Positions 27,405-37,077 are shown, counted from the first letter of the stretch. The stretch is 64,000 bases of DNA from Actinobacillus sp. GY-402 (GCF_014843355.1 NZ_CP062137.1:434001-498000), one strand, 5' to 3'. Program-made: numbers and translations. Notes: a model not told the origin generated them from the letters alone.

Positions 27405-27572
27405 ATGACCAAGGCTGAAATTTTAGAAAAACAACGTCAGTTAGATAGTTTATTTTCTGCGTGGTTTGAAGATAAAAAAAAGCATGAAATGGTAGTTTAT
27501 CGCCGTGAAAACGGCGATTTAATTGAGCATTATCCTGACGGCACAATAAAAGTGATTGAATATGCACAATAA
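27405..27572 (+). CDS. Small protein upstream of zeta-type kinase (candidate antitoxin)
   Basis: A 55-residue protein starting MTKAEILEKQRQLDSLF, with a helical N-terminal half and a C-terminal beta-like part (MVVYRRENGDLIEHYPDGTIKVIEY). I do not recognise a family. It begins one base after the elaA stop and its end overlaps the zeta-type kinase start by 11 bases. The small-then-large, overlapping arrangement is typical of toxin-antitoxin pairs, so an antitoxin role is plausible but unproven. Confidence 0.6.
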   Translation: MTKAEILEKQRQLDSLFSAWFEDKKKHEMVVYRRENGDLIEHYPDGTIKVIEYAQ

Positions 27573-28152
27573 TTTAGCGATTTTTTATTGCGGAACGAAT
27601 GGTGCGGGAAAATCTACATTACGTTCATTAAATCAAGACGTTGTGCAGATTGTGATTGATTCCGACCATATCGCAATGCAGATAAATCCGACAAACCCCC
27701 GTTTAGCGGATTTAGAAGCAGGTAGAAAAGCGATTGAATTATTTAAGTTTGCGATAAAAAATCAGATTTCATTTTCAATGGAATCCACGCTTTCGGGTAA
27801 ATCCATTCTACAACGAATGAAAACGGCAAAGGAAAATGACTTTAAAGTTCGTTTAAATTATGTCGGCGTAGATAGCGTAAATATCAACATTGCTCGGGTG
27901 CGCGCAAGGGTGTTATCCGGCGGGCATTTTATTGATGAACAAACAATTAAAAATCGTTATACCATTAGTCGGGAACACTTAAACTCAGCTATTTCATTTT
28001 GCGATGAAGTCTTCATTTTTGATAACTCAGGCAAATCTCCGAAAGCAATGTTATACATTGAAAATCAGCAAATTACGCAAATTGCTGATGAATTGGTGGA
28101 TTGGTGTAAGGTGTTGTTAGATGAGCTTTTGGGATTGGGGTTTGAAATTTAA
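27562..28152 (+). CDS. Zeta toxin-family P-loop kinase
   Basis: A 196-residue protein with Walker A GTNGAGKST at residues 11-19, the acidic strand IDSDHIA at 32-38, MESTLSG at 73-79 and the RVRARVLSGGHFIDEQTIKNRY segment (R-x-GGH-x5-RY) typical of zeta-type sugar kinases. Zeta toxins phosphorylate UDP-N-acetylglucosamine and poison wall synthesis; chromosomal relatives may be housekeeping or TA toxins. Base composition is more AT-rich than flanking genes. It sits in the normally closed holC-valS gap, consistent with acquisition. ATG 27562 is preferred over a TTG two codons earlier. Confidence 0.78.
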   Translation: MHNNLAIFYCGTNGAGKSTLRSLNQDVVQIVIDSDHIAMQINPTNPRLADLEAGRKAIELFKFAIKNQISFSMESTLSGKSILQRMKTAKENDFKVRLNYVGVDSVNINIARVRARVLSGGHFIDEQTIKNRYTISREHLNSAISFCDEVFIFDNSGKSPKAMLYIENQQITQIADELVDWCKVLLDELLGLGFEI

Positions 28153-28242
28153 GCGTCACAAAGTTGCTCACTAGGCTCGTGCGTGGTGCAAGCGGCTTGA
28201 TTTCAGTAAAATTTTGTAAAAATGAAGTCATTGTGTGAGTGA

Positions 28243-28377
28243 ATCTATCCTAATTCACGAAGGCAAAAATTAACCAAAGAACAGAGAAATCCATTTAAAT
28301 ATATGGATACGGATGAACTGTTAAAAGCATTAAAGCTAGATTTAAATAAACTTGAATGGCAACCATTCAGCGGATAA
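28243..28377 (+). pseudogene. C-terminal gene remnant
   Basis: A 44-codon open stretch ending LKLDLNKLEWQPFSG then stop, protein-like in composition (SRRQKLTKEQRNPF, MDTDELLKALKLDL). Upstream it is closed by a stop and there is no credible start for the whole; an internal ATG at 28303 would give 24 residues without a ribosome site. It reads as the tail of a gene truncated during insertion of the kinase pair. I could not identify the parent family. Confidence 0.35.
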
Positions 28378-28393
28378 CAAAGAGAAAAGATAA

Positions 28394-31333
28394 ATGACAA
28401 AAAAACTAGAAATGGCAGATCGTTTCGACGCTTCGGCAGTCGAACAAGCCCTTTATAACCACTGGGAACAGCAAGGATATTTTAGACCTTCTTATGATGC
28501 GGGTCGTCCGAGTTATTCCATTGCCATTCCGCCGCCGAATGTGACGGGTTCGTTACATATGGGGCATGCATTCCAGCAAACGTTGATGGATACCTTGATT
28601 CGTTATCACCGTATGCAAGGCGATAACACCTTGTGGCAAGCGGGAACCGACCACGCGGGTATTGCCACGCAAATGGTGGTGGAACGTAAAATTGCGGCGG
28701 AAGAAGGCAAAACCCGTCATGATTACGGTCGTGAAGCGTTTATCCAAAAAATCTGGGATTGGAAAGCTTATTCGGGCGGCACAATCAGCCAGCAAATGCG
28801 TCGTTTAGGGAATTCCATCGACTGGGAACGCGAGCGTTTCACCATGGATGAAGGCTTGTCTGAAGCCGTGAAAGAAGTTTTTGTTCGTTTGCATGAAGAA
28901 GGCTTGATTTATCGCGGTAAACGGTTAGTGAACTGGGATCCGAAATTACACACCGCTATTTCCGATCTTGAAGTGGAAAATAAAGAAAGCAAAGGTAGCC
29001 TGTGGTATTTCCGTTATCCTTTGGCAAACGGCGCGAAAACCGCAGAAGGCTTGGATTATCTAGTGGTGGCGACTACCCGTCCTGAAACCGTGTTAGGGGA
29101 TACCGCCGTTGCCGTTCATCCGGAAGATGAACGTTATCAGTCGCTTATCGGCAAAACTGTGGTGTTGCCGTTGGCCAACCGTGAAATTCCGATTGTGGCC
29201 GACGAATACGTGGATCGCGAATTCGGTACCGGTGTGGTGAAAATTACGCCGGCGCACGATTTTAACGACTACGAAGTGGGTAAGCGTCATAATTTACCGA
29301 TGGTAAACGTCATGACGTTTAATGCGGATATTCGCGAAGAACCGGAAATTATCGGCACGGACAGTCAACCGCTCACCACTTACGAAGCGGTGATTCCTGA
29401 AGATTATCGCGGCTTGGAACGTTTCGCCGCCCGTAAAAAAATCGTGGCGGATTTTGACGCTTTGGGTTTATTGGAAAAAATTCAACCGCACGATTTGAAA
29501 GTGCCTTACGGCGACCGCGGCGGCGTGCCCATTGAGCCGATGCTGACGGATCAATGGTATGTGTCCGTTAAACCGCTGGCGGAAGTGGCGATTAAAGCGG
29601 TGGAAGACGGCGAAATCCAATTTGTGCCGAAACAATACGAAAACCTTTATTATTCCTGGATGCGCGACATTCAGGATTGGTGCATTTCCCGCCAACTTTG
29701 GTGGGGACACCGTATTCCGGCCTGGTATGACGAGCAAGGCAACGTGTATGTGGGCCGTTCGGAAGATGAAGTGCGGTCAAAAAACGGCTTAAATTCAAGT
29801 GTGGCGTTACGCCAGGATGAAGACGTGCTCGACACTTGGTTCTCGTCGGCGTTATGGACGTTCTCAACGCTCGGTTGGCCGCAGCAAACCAAAGAGTTGG
29901 CGATGTTCCACCCGACCAGCGTATTAATCACGGGATTTGACATCATCTTCTTCTGGGTGGCGCGTATGATCATGATGACCATGCACTTCATCAAAGACGA
30001 AAACGGCAAACCTCAGGTGCCGTTCAAAACCGTTTATGTCACCGGCTTGATTCGTGACGAGCAAGGTCAGAAAATGTCGAAATCTAAGGGCAACGTTATT
30101 GATCCGCTGGATATGATCGACGGTATCGATCTTGAATCTTTACTGGCAAAACGCACGGGCAATATGATGCAGCCGCAGCTGGCGGAAAAAATCGCTAAAG
30201 CTACGCGCAAAGAGTTCCCCGAAGGCATTCAGCCGCACGGCACGGATGCGTTGCGTTTCACTTTGGCGGCGCTTGCAACCAACGGCCGTGACATCAACTG
30301 GGATATGAAACGGCTGGAGGGCTACCGCAATTTCTGTAATAAATTATGGAATGCCAGCCGTTTTGTGTTAACTAACGATAAATTAGATTTATCAAAGCCT
30401 GAAGGTCCAATGAAACAGAAAATAGGAATGGGTTGGGTTAAAGAAAAAATCGGAACAGGCTGGTTTACTGAAAATTGGATTGAATACAGCTTGGCAGATC
30501 GTTGGATTGAATCTACTTTCAATCGCACTGTTAGCGAGTTCCGTGAAGCGGTAAGCCAATACCGTTTCGACTTGGCGGCAAATACCATTTACGAGTTTAC
30601 TTGGAATCAATTCTGCGACTGGTATTTGGAATTAACCAAACCGGTGTTTGCCAACGGTACAGATGCACAAAAACGTGGTGCGAGCCAAACTCTTGTGTGT
30701 GTACTGGAAAAATTATTGCGTTTAGCTCATCCGCTGATTCCGTTTATTACGGAAGAAATCTGGCAAAAAGTGAAAGATTTCGCTGGCGTGGAAGGCGAAA
30801 CCATTATGACTCAAGCCTTCCCGACGTTCGATGAAGCTTTGGTGAACGATGACGCCGTCGCGCAAATCAACTGGATTAAAGACGTCATCACCGCCGTGCG
30901 TAATATTCGCGCGGAATCTAACATCGCGCCGAGCAAAGGTCTGGATTTATTGCTGCGTAATTTATCCGCGGAAGAACAAAACACGCTGGAAAACAACCGC
31001 GCTTTAATGCAGATTATGGCGAAATTAGACAGCGTGAAAGTGCTGGCGCCAAGCGAAGAAGCGCCGCTTTCTGTGGCAAAATTGGTAGGTAACGCCGAGT
31101 TGCTGGTGCCAATGGCCGGTTTCATTAATAAGGAAACGGAACTTGCCCGTTTAAATAAGGAAATCGAGAAATTGGTCGGCGAGGTGAAGCGTATCGAAAG
31201 CAAGCTCGGCAATGAAGCTTTCGTGGCAAAAGCGCCGGAAGCGGTGATTGCCAAAGAACGTGAGAAAATGCAGGATTATCAAAGCGGTTTGGAAAAACTC
31301 AGAGCGCAATATGTGTGCATTGAAAACCTGTAG
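28394..31333 (+). CDS. valS: Valyl-tRNA synthetase with an extra internal segment
   Basis: Class I synthetase that charges tRNA-Val. The 979-residue protein is about 28 longer than E. coli ValS. It shows [15 protein letters not shown] (HIGH motif, about 47-61), the editing domain, [29 protein letters not shown] (KMSKS motif), the anticodon-binding helices ([21 protein letters not shown]) and a C-terminal coiled coil ([16 protein letters not shown]). Residues about 669-695, between the catalytic and anticodon domains, hold an additional stretch with an internal repeat ([16 protein letters not shown]). The frame is intact, so the enzyme should be functional. Confidence 0.97.
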   Translation: MTKKLEMADRFDASAVEQALYNHWEQQGYFRPSYDAGRPSYSIAIPPPNVTGSLHMGHAFQQTLMDTLIRYHRMQGDNTLWQAGTDHAGIATQMVVERKIAAEEGKTRHDYGREAFIQKIWDWKAYSGGTISQQMRRLGNSIDWERERFTMDEGLSEAVKEVFVRLHEEGLIYRGKRLVNWDPKLHTAISDLEVENKESKGSLWYFRYPLANGAKTAEGLDYLVVATTRPETVLGDTAVAVHPEDERYQSLIGKTVVLPLANREIPIVADEYVDREFGTGVVKITPAHDFNDYEVGKRHNLPMVNVMTFNADIREEPEIIGTDSQPLTTYEAVIPEDYRGLERFAARKKIVADFDALGLLEKIQPHDLKVPYGDRGGVPIEPMLTDQWYVSVKPLAEVAIKAVEDGEIQFVPKQYENLYYSWMRDIQDWCISRQLWWGHRIPAWYDEQGNVYVGRSEDEVRSKNGLNSSVALRQDEDVLDTWFSSALWTFSTLGWPQQTKELAMFHPTSVLITGFDIIFFWVARMIMMTMHFIKDENGKPQVPFKTVYVTGLIRDEQGQKMSKSKGNVIDPLDMIDGIDLESLLAKRTGNMMQPQLAEKIAKATRKEFPEGIQPHGTDALRFTLAALATNGRDINWDMKRLEGYRNFCNKLWNASRFVLTNDKLDLSKPEGPMKQKIGMGWVKEKIGTGWFTENWIEYSLADRWIESTFNRTVSEFREAVSQYRFDLAANTIYEFTWNQFCDWYLELTKPVFANGTDAQKRGASQTLVCVLEKLLRLAHPLIPFITEEIWQKVKDFAGVEGETIMTQAFPTFDEALVNDDAVAQINWIKDVITAVRNIRAESNIAPSKGLDLLLRNLSAEEQNTLENNRALMQIMAKLDSVKVLAPSEEAPLSVAKLVGNAELLVPMAGFINKETELARLNKEIEKLVGEVKRIESKLGNEAFVAKAPEAVIAKEREKMQDYQSGLEKLRAQYVCIENL

Positions 31334-31352
31334 TTTTAAATAAAATTTAACC

Positions 31353-31397
31353 AAAGTGCGGTCAAAAAAACGAAAGAATTTTTGACCGCACTTTTAT
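31353..31397. terminator. valS terminator built from inverted uptake signals
   Basis: AAAGTGCGGTCAAAAA (31353-31368) pairs with its complement at 31379-31394 around a 10-base A-rich loop, then TTATTTTTATT. It combines two canonical uptake signals with a rho-independent terminator. Confidence 0.85.
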
Positions 31398-31431
31398 TTT
31401 TATTGTTAAAAAATTGTAAACGAATTAGCAA

Positions 31432-31453
31432 AATTGTGATCTGGCTCTCATTT
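31432..31453 (+). promoter_or_regulatory. CRP-binding site upstream of the aldehyde dehydrogenase
   Basis: TGTGA-TCTGGC-TCTCA with A/T flanks, one mismatch from TGTGA-N6-TCACA. It lies about 130 bases before the aldB-like ATG. The E. coli aldB gene is known to be activated by CRP, which supports the reading. Confidence 0.6.
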
Positions 31454-31574
31454 TTACACGGAATTTTGTGGTCAAATAGTCAAACCTTAACCAAACGGCG
31501 GATACCCGATAAGTATCAAAGGCTGGGGAAGGCAATAGTTTTTTAACCGCAACGTTAGCAAAAGGAGAGCGTAT

Positions 31575-33059
31575 ATGACAAAAGATCTCAATGTATTTGA
31601 TAAACATTACGGTTTATTGATTAACGGCGAATGGACCGACGGTTCCGAAGGCAAAACCTTAACGGCACACAATCCGGCCAACGGGGCGGAATTGGCGACT
31701 TTTATTGATGCGTCGGATGCCGATGTGGATGCGGCGGTGGCGGCGGCACAGGAAGCCTTTAAATCCTGGCGGCATACCAGTGCGGCGGAACGGGCGGCGA
31801 TTCTAAATAAAATTGCCGATGTAATCGATGAAAATACGGAATTATTCGCTTTGCAGGAAACTCTGGATAACGGCAAACCGATTCGTGAAACCCGAGCGGC
31901 GGATATTCCGTTGGCGGCGGATCATTTCCGTTATTTCGCGGCGGTGATTCGTTCCGAAGAAGGCAGCGCCAATCAATTGGATGACGAAGATTTGTCCCTG
32001 ATTTTGCGCGAACCGATCGGCGTGGTCGGACAGATTATTCCTTGGAATTTCCCGTTCCTGATGGCGGCATGGAAAATTGCGCCGGCACTGGCGGCGGGTT
32101 GCACGGTGGTGATTCACCCGTCTTCTTCCACTTCGTTAAGTCTGCTTTCTTTGGCGCAGAAAATTAATCATTTATTGCCGAAAGGCGTGTTTAACGTGAT
32201 TACCGGTAAAGGTTCCAAATCCGGTGAATATATGCTGCATCATACGGGCTTTAATAAGCTGGCGTTCACCGGCTCCACCGAAATCGGGCGTAAAATCGGG
32301 GTGGCGGCGGCCGAGATGTTGATTCCGTCCACCTTGGAATTAGGCGGTAAATCGGCCAATATTTTCTTCGATGACATGCCGTTCGATAAAGCGCTGGAAG
32401 GAGCGCAAAAAGGGATTTTGTTTAATCAGGGGCAAGTCTGCTGCGCCGGTTCGCGGATTTTCGTACAGGAAAACATTTACGATAAATTCATCACTGCGTT
32501 AAAAGAGGAATTCAAAAAAGTAAAAGTCGGTTTGCCTTGGGAAGACGATACGCAAATGGGTGCGCAGGTCAACGCCAACCAAATTAAGGTGATCAGCAAA
32601 TATGTGGATATCGCCAAAGAGGAAGGTTGCGAGGTGATTATCGGCGGCGAAAAAGCGACGGATCCGGTATTGGCGAAAGGCGAATTTTTCCAGCCGACCT
32701 TAATTCTGGCGCCGGACAACACCAAACGGGTGGCGCAGGAAGAAATTTTCGGCCCGGTTGCCGTGGTGATTAAGTTCAAAGACGAAGCGGACGTTATTCA
32801 CATGGCGAACGACAGCGAATACGGATTGGGCGGCGCGGTATGGACCCATAATATTAATCGTGCGCTGCGCGTGGCGCGTGCGCTGGAAACCGGTCGCGTA
32901 TGGGTGAACTGCTACAACCGTTTACCGGCGGGCGCGCCGTTCGGCGGCTATAAAACTTCCGGTATCGGACGTGAAACCCACAAAATGATGCTGGCGGCTT
33001 ATACGCAGGTGAAAAATATTTTCATCAGCACGCGTGAAGAACGGGAAGGCATGTATTAA
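31575..33059 (+). CDS. aldB: Aldehyde dehydrogenase, AldB/ExaC type
   Basis: A 494-residue NAD(P)-dependent dehydrogenase similar to E. coli AldB: IIPWNFPFLMAAWKIAPALAAG, FTGSTEIGRKIG, the general base E255 (LELGGKS), the nucleophile C289 (NQGQVCC), EEIFGPVAVV and PFGGYKTSGIGRETHKMML. Unusual: the NAD(P)-binding stretch usually read K-P-x-x is I180-H181-P182-S183, so the conserved lysine that contacts the adenosine ribose/phosphate is His. AAAGGAGAG precedes the ATG. It is monocistronic and probably CRP-controlled. Confidence 0.93.
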   Translation: MTKDLNVFDKHYGLLINGEWTDGSEGKTLTAHNPANGAELATFIDASDADVDAAVAAAQEAFKSWRHTSAAERAAILNKIADVIDENTELFALQETLDNGKPIRETRAADIPLAADHFRYFAAVIRSEEGSANQLDDEDLSLILREPIGVVGQIIPWNFPFLMAAWKIAPALAAGCTVVIHPSSSTSLSLLSLAQKINHLLPKGVFNVITGKGSKSGEYMLHHTGFNKLAFTGSTEIGRKIGVAAAEMLIPSTLELGGKSANIFFDDMPFDKALEGAQKGILFNQGQVCCAGSRIFVQENIYDKFITALKEEFKKVKVGLPWEDDTQMGAQVNANQIKVISKYVDIAKEEGCEVIIGGEKATDPVLAKGEFFQPTLILAPDNTKRVAQEEIFGPVAVVIKFKDEADVIHMANDSEYGLGGAVWTHNINRALRVARALETGRVWVNCYNRLPAGAPFGGYKTSGIGRETHKMMLAAYTQVKNIFISTREEREGMY

Positions 33060-33065
33060 CGCGAT

Positions 33066-33085
33066 AAAAGTGCGGGCGATTTTTT
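33066..33085 (+). repeat. Variant uptake signal
   Basis: AAAAGTGCGGGCGATTTTTT, with GGGCGA replacing the canonical GGTCAA, directly after the aldehyde dehydrogenase stop. Confidence 0.6.
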
Positions 33086-33189
33086 CAATGTTTTTCCGGA
33101 TAATCGCCAAACAGCGTGCCGGTGAACGGAACTCAAAAAAACTTCGTGATTTTTGACCGCACTTTTCCGCCGAAACTTGGCGTGAATTG

Positions 33190-33221
33190 AAAAATCCCTT
33201 TCGTACGAAAGGGATTTTTTC
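33190..33221. terminator. Bidirectional terminator between aldB and rnb
   Basis: A 30-base perfect palindrome with 15-base arms (AAAAATCCCTTTCGT and its complement); both ends give T-runs for the converging genes. Confidence 0.92.
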
Positions 33222-33222
33222 T

Positions 33223-35202
33223 TTACAACACTAAGTTACCGATTAAGCTGCGGGTTTCTTCCTTCACTTCCGTCAGTTGAACGTTAATAATATCGCCGAT
33301 TTTATAACGGCGTTCGCCATTAATGTAGAGCGCCAGTTCATCGCTATTCACCTGAATTTCTTCCTTATTCGGGTGAATGGTGGAAGCCGGCACGAACACA
33401 GTGGCGCCGTTTTCCAGCAACTGAACCCGTAATCCGCCGCGCATGCAGTCTTGAACTTCGGCCTGGAATTCGGGCTTGCTTTCCACTTTGTCCGCTAAAT
33501 AACGGCAATATAGCCAATCGGCGATGTCGCGTTCCACCATACGATTTTGCTTACGCGCTTCCTGTAAGCGAGTAAGAATCTCATCGGCGGGTTTCACGCA
33601 TTCCTGCCCTGCGATGCAGGCTTTAATTAAGCGATGGTTCACCATATCGGAATATTTGCGGATTGGCGAAGTCCAGGTGGCATAGCCGGTTAAGCCTAAA
33701 CCAAAGTGCGGCGCGATCTCCGATTTAAATTCCGCAAAGGTCAGAAAACGGCGTAAACGGAATTCCAGATAATCGCCTTCGATTGGTTCGATGTCATGCC
33801 GCATGCGGCAATAGCCCGCCAAAGTGGCTAAATTTTCCACGGAATAACGCTCGGCGAGTTCCTGCCGATTTTGTTCGTTACTTAGATTCGCCATTAAAAA
33901 ATGATGAGCGTTCGGCAGGAATTTTTTATCGAATCCTACATGAGTATTGAAAATGCCGGTTTTGGCGTTGTCCGCCAGATAATGCGCGCAGCAAATATTG
34001 GCGATAATCATGGATTCTTCCACGATTTGATTGGCAATGCGGCGATATTCCGCCTTGATTTCCTGCACGTGACCGTTATCTGCCAAGACAAAACTGTAAT
34101 CCGGTTTTTCTTTGAATAATAAACCGTGGGTTTGACGCCAGTTGATTCGTGCTAAGGTGAACTGATGCAACCGGTGAATTTGTTGCTGCGTGGCTGCGTC
34201 TTCAGGTTGCCAGGCGCCTTCCGTTTGTTCCAGATAATCGGAAACGCGGTTATAGGCTAATTTGGCCTTAGACTGCACATTAGCCAGCAAAAATTCGGGT
34301 TTGCCCTGCAATTCGCCTTGCAAATCGGTTTGCAAACGGCACACCAAAGCGGCGCGGGTTTCATTTTCCATTAACGAACAAAGTTCGTCGGAAAGTTCGC
34401 GAGGCAACATGGGAATGTTAAAACCGGGCAAATAATTGGTGAAACAACGTTGACGCGCGTCTTTTTCAATTTGCGAATCAACGGCGATATAAGCGGTCGG
34501 ATCCGCAATTGCGACGGTCAGCTTCCAACCCGTTTGTTCGCCGTTTTGTTCGAGCGGTTCGATATAAAGCGCGTCATCCATGTCTTGCGTGCTTTCGCTG
34601 TCGATGGTCACAAAGTGAAGTGCGGTCAGATTTTCGCGAGTTTTTGTATCGAGCATGTCATAACGATCTTGCCCTTGCACCGGATAACGGGATTGTTGAT
34701 GACGCGCCAGCGTGACCCACCAAGGCGCGAATTCGTCTTCGGCGCGACAGATAAATTCCACAATTTGCGCATAGAAAAAACGATCATCCCGCAACGGATG
34801 GGTTTTTAACTGAGCGACCACCCAATCGCCTTCATGTAATTCTTCTTTTACCGCTTTGGCTTGTGCCGCACCGATAGGCTGATTAATGTTCGGATGATCC
34901 ACCAGAACTTGCAATTTCTTGTCTTTATTGAACCGCACTTTGGCGATAAAACGGGTTAACATCGGCTCCAGTAATTCTTCCGGTTCCGCCTGTTTTTTAT
35001 CGCCGACGGTTTCAATGGCGGCTTTGATTTTATCGCCGTGCATCACCTTTTTCATGGCGGGCGGCGCAATAAAAAAGGTTTCTTTGTCCGTTTCCAGGAA
35101 ACCGTAGGCTTTATCCGTACTTTTCACCACACCTTCAACGTGCGGTTTGCTGTCGTGCAGTTGTTGTTTTAATTGAGAAAGAAGAGGGTTGTTTTGAAAC
35201 AT
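33223..35202 (-). CDS. rnb: Exoribonuclease II
   Basis: Processive 3'-5' RNA exonuclease. A 659-residue protein with two cold-shock domains at the N-terminus (EGVVKSTDKAYGFLET), the RNB catalytic domain and a C-terminal S1 domain (LLENGATVFVPASTIHPNKEEIQVN). The catalytic Mg-binding block DSESTQDMDDA places D201, D207, D209 and D210 exactly as in E. coli RNase II; TSPIRKYSDMVNHR follows near 540. Lengthwise it is RNase II, not the larger RNase R. Confidence 0.96.
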   Translation of the reverse strand: MFQNNPLLSQLKQQLHDSKPHVEGVVKSTDKAYGFLETDKETFFIAPPAMKKVMHGDKIKAAIETVGDKKQAEPEELLEPMLTRFIAKVRFNKDKKLQVLVDHPNINQPIGAAQAKAVKEELHEGDWVVAQLKTHPLRDDRFFYAQIVEFICRAEDEFAPWWVTLARHQQSRYPVQGQDRYDMLDTKTRENLTALHFVTIDSESTQDMDDALYIEPLEQNGEQTGWKLTVAIADPTAYIAVDSQIEKDARQRCFTNYLPGFNIPMLPRELSDELCSLMENETRAALVCRLQTDLQGELQGKPEFLLANVQSKAKLAYNRVSDYLEQTEGAWQPEDAATQQQIHRLHQFTLARINWRQTHGLLFKEKPDYSFVLADNGHVQEIKAEYRRIANQIVEESMIIANICCAHYLADNAKTGIFNTHVGFDKKFLPNAHHFLMANLSNEQNRQELAERYSVENLATLAGYCRMRHDIEPIEGDYLEFRLRRFLTFAEFKSEIAPHFGLGLTGYATWTSPIRKYSDMVNHRLIKACIAGQECVKPADEILTRLQEARKQNRMVERDIADWLYCRYLADKVESKPEFQAEVQDCMRGGLRVQLLENGATVFVPASTIHPNKEEIQVNSDELALYINGERRYKIGDIINVQLTEVKEETRSLIGNLVL

Positions 35203-35256
35203 TTTGCTTTGCTATAACTTTTTGCGATGAGCCTTGCGCCATCGGGCCGGATAAAC

Positions 35257-35285
35257 AAAAAGGCACACGTTAGAAAACGTGCGCC
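35257..35285 (-). terminator. fabI terminator
   Basis: GGCACACGTT and AACGTGCGCC form a 10-base stem with one mismatch; on the minus strand it is followed by TTTTTG. Confidence 0.8.
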
Positions 35286-35308
35286 GTTAATCAGATTAAA
35301 TAAACGAA

Positions 35309-36097
35309 TTACTCTTCACCTAATTCACCCATGGCGGTGATGCTGAAACCGGCGTCAACGTGTAATACTTCACCGGTTACGCCGGAAGCTAAGTCCGAAC
35401 ATAAGAATGCGGCGGAGTTTCCTACATCGTCAATGGTGACGGTGCGGCGTAATGCGGCGGTTTTTTCGAATGCAGAAAGCATTTTTTTGAAATTTTTGAT
35501 GCCGGAAGCCGCAAGCGTACGGATTGGACCGGCAGAAATGGCGTTGACGCGAATGCCGTCTTTACCTAAATCCGCCGCCATCACGCGGGTTGCCGCTTCA
35601 AGAGACGCTTTTGCCAGGCACATAACGTTGTAGTTAGGGATTGCGCGTTCCGCACCTAAATAAGTTAAGGTTACCAATGACGCGTCTTTGTTTAGGAACG
35701 GACGTGCGGCCTGCGCCATGGCGACAAAGCTGTATGCGCTGATGTCGTGAGCAATGCGATAACCTTCGCGCGTTGCGGCGTTAACGTAGTCGCCGTCTAA
35801 TTGATCACCCGGTGCGAATGCAATGGCATGTACAAAACCGTCGAATTTATCCCATTTTTTGTTTAATTCGGCGAAACAGTTGCGAATGCTTTCATCCGTT
35901 GCTACGTCTAACGGCAATACGATATCGGCGCCGAATTCTTTAGCGAATTCTTCTACGCGCGGTTGTAATTTATCGTTTAAGTAGGTGAAAGCCAATTCTG
36001 CGCCTTGCGCTTTTAAGGCCTTTGCGATGCCGTATGCGATTGAACGGTTGCTGGCAAGACCCGTGACTAAAATTCGTTTACCTGTTAAGAAACCCAT
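35309..36097 (-). CDS. fabI: Enoyl-ACP reductase (NADH)
   Basis: Last step of each fatty-acid elongation cycle. The 262-residue SDR protein has [23 protein letters not shown] at the N-terminus (divergent Rossmann glycine motif of FabI), [29 protein letters not shown] with the Y-X6-K catalytic pair, and the substrate-binding loop [21 protein letters not shown] precedes the ATG. It is the target family of triclosan. Likely monocistronic. Confidence 0.97.
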   Translation of the reverse strand: MGFLTGKRILVTGLASNRSIAYGIAKALKAQGAELAFTYLNDKLQPRVEEFAKEFGADIVLPLDVATDESIRNCFAELNKKWDKFDGFVHAIAFAPGDQLDGDYVNAATREGYRIAHDISAYSFVAMAQAARPFLNKDASLVTLTYLGAERAIPNYNVMCLAKASLEAATRVMAADLGKDGIRVNAISAGPIRTLAASGIKNFKKMLSAFEKTAALRRTVTIDDVGNSAAFLCSDLASGVTGEVLHVDAGFSITAMGELGEE

Positions 36098-36210
36098 GTT
36101 GAAATCCTATTTGGTTGTTGAAAAATCGTGGCTAGTATAAAGGAAAATCCGCGTGATTACAAAGCAGATGAGTGAAGTATTGCGACAAACCGCCGGAAAA
36201 AACGACAGAA

Positions 36211-36226
36211 AAATCGCCCGCACTTT
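36211..36226 (-). repeat. Variant uptake signal downstream of ybgI
   Basis: AAATCGCCCGCACTTT, the GGGCGA variant in reverse orientation, with a canonical AAGTGCGGT 17 bases further right; the two face each other around a short loop and may form a weak hairpin after ybgI. Confidence 0.5.
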
Positions 36227-36259
36227 ACGCTTGTTTCGCAGCAAAAGTGCGGTAGGATT

Positions 36260-37030
36260 TTAGGCAGGATTATCAATGTCGATGAATTCCGCTTCAAGCT
36301 TATATTCCTGCGCCAACCATTCGCCCAACGCCCAAACGCCGTAACGCTCGGTGGCATGATGACCGCAGGCAAAATAATGAATGCCTTGTTCCCGCGCGCT
36401 ATGTGCGGTTTGTTCGGAAATTTCGCCGCTGATAAACGCATCGCAGCCTTGTGCCGCAGCCAAATCGATGTAACCTTGTCCGCCGCCGGTGCAAATGCCG
36501 ATTTTGCGGATTAAGTGCGGTGGATTTTGCGACAGTTCTTCCGCATTGCAAACCGTCGGTTTACGCTTAAGAACCCGTTCAATGCGTTGGCTGAAATCCG
36601 CCGGAGAAACCGGTTGGGCAAGTTGACCTAATACGGGAATGCTGAACGTATCGGATTCCAGCGGCCGTAAGTTTTCTATGCCTAATAATTTTGCCAACCG
36701 GGCGTTGTTGCCTAATTCGGGGTGAACGTCAAGGGGAAGATGGTAAGCGTATAAATTAATATCGTTAACCAATAAGGTTTTGATTCGTTTACCTTTCATG
36801 CCGCGGATGCACGGATCTTCGTTTTTCCAAAAATAACCGTGATGCACGATGATCGCATCGGCGTTGCAAGCGACAGCCTTGTCGATTAAGGCTTGACTCG
36901 CCGTGACCCCCGTCACGATTTTGTGAATTTCGGCGCGGCCTTCCACCTGTAAACCATTAGGCGCGTAATCGCTGATCGCCGCGATATTGAGTTTTTGATT
37001 GAGTAATCGTTCAAGTTCAAACTGATTCAT
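36260..37030 (-). CDS. ybgI: Nif3-like dinuclear metal-centre protein YbgI
   Basis: A 256-residue member of the YbgI/Nif3 family (named GTP cyclohydrolase 1 type 2 homologue). Metal-ligand motifs are visible: IIVHHGYFWKNED near 60-73, HLPLDVHPELGNNARLA near 97-113, and GHHATERYGV near 222-231. The protein forms a toroidal hexamer; its physiological reaction is not settled. The DNA downstream carries facing uptake signals instead of a clean terminator. Confidence 0.92.
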   Translation of the reverse strand: MNQFELERLLNQKLNIAAISDYAPNGLQVEGRAEIHKIVTGVTASQALIDKAVACNADAIIVHHGYFWKNEDPCIRGMKGKRIKTLLVNDINLYAYHLPLDVHPELGNNARLAKLLGIENLRPLESDTFSIPVLGQLAQPVSPADFSQRIERVLKRKPTVCNAEELSQNPPHLIRKIGICTGGGQGYIDLAAAQGCDAFISGEISEQTAHSAREQGIHYFACGHHATERYGVWALGEWLAQEYKLEAEFIDIDNPA

Positions 37031-37047
37031 ATTTTATTTCCAATGAA

Positions 37048-37073
37048 AAGCCCAATCGATCGATTGGGCTTGT
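37048..37073. terminator. hflC terminator
   Basis: The 24-base palindrome AAGCCCAATCGA plus its complement; on the minus strand it ends in TTTTC. It separates hflKC from ybgI. Confidence 0.85.
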
Positions 37074-37077
37074 AAAA

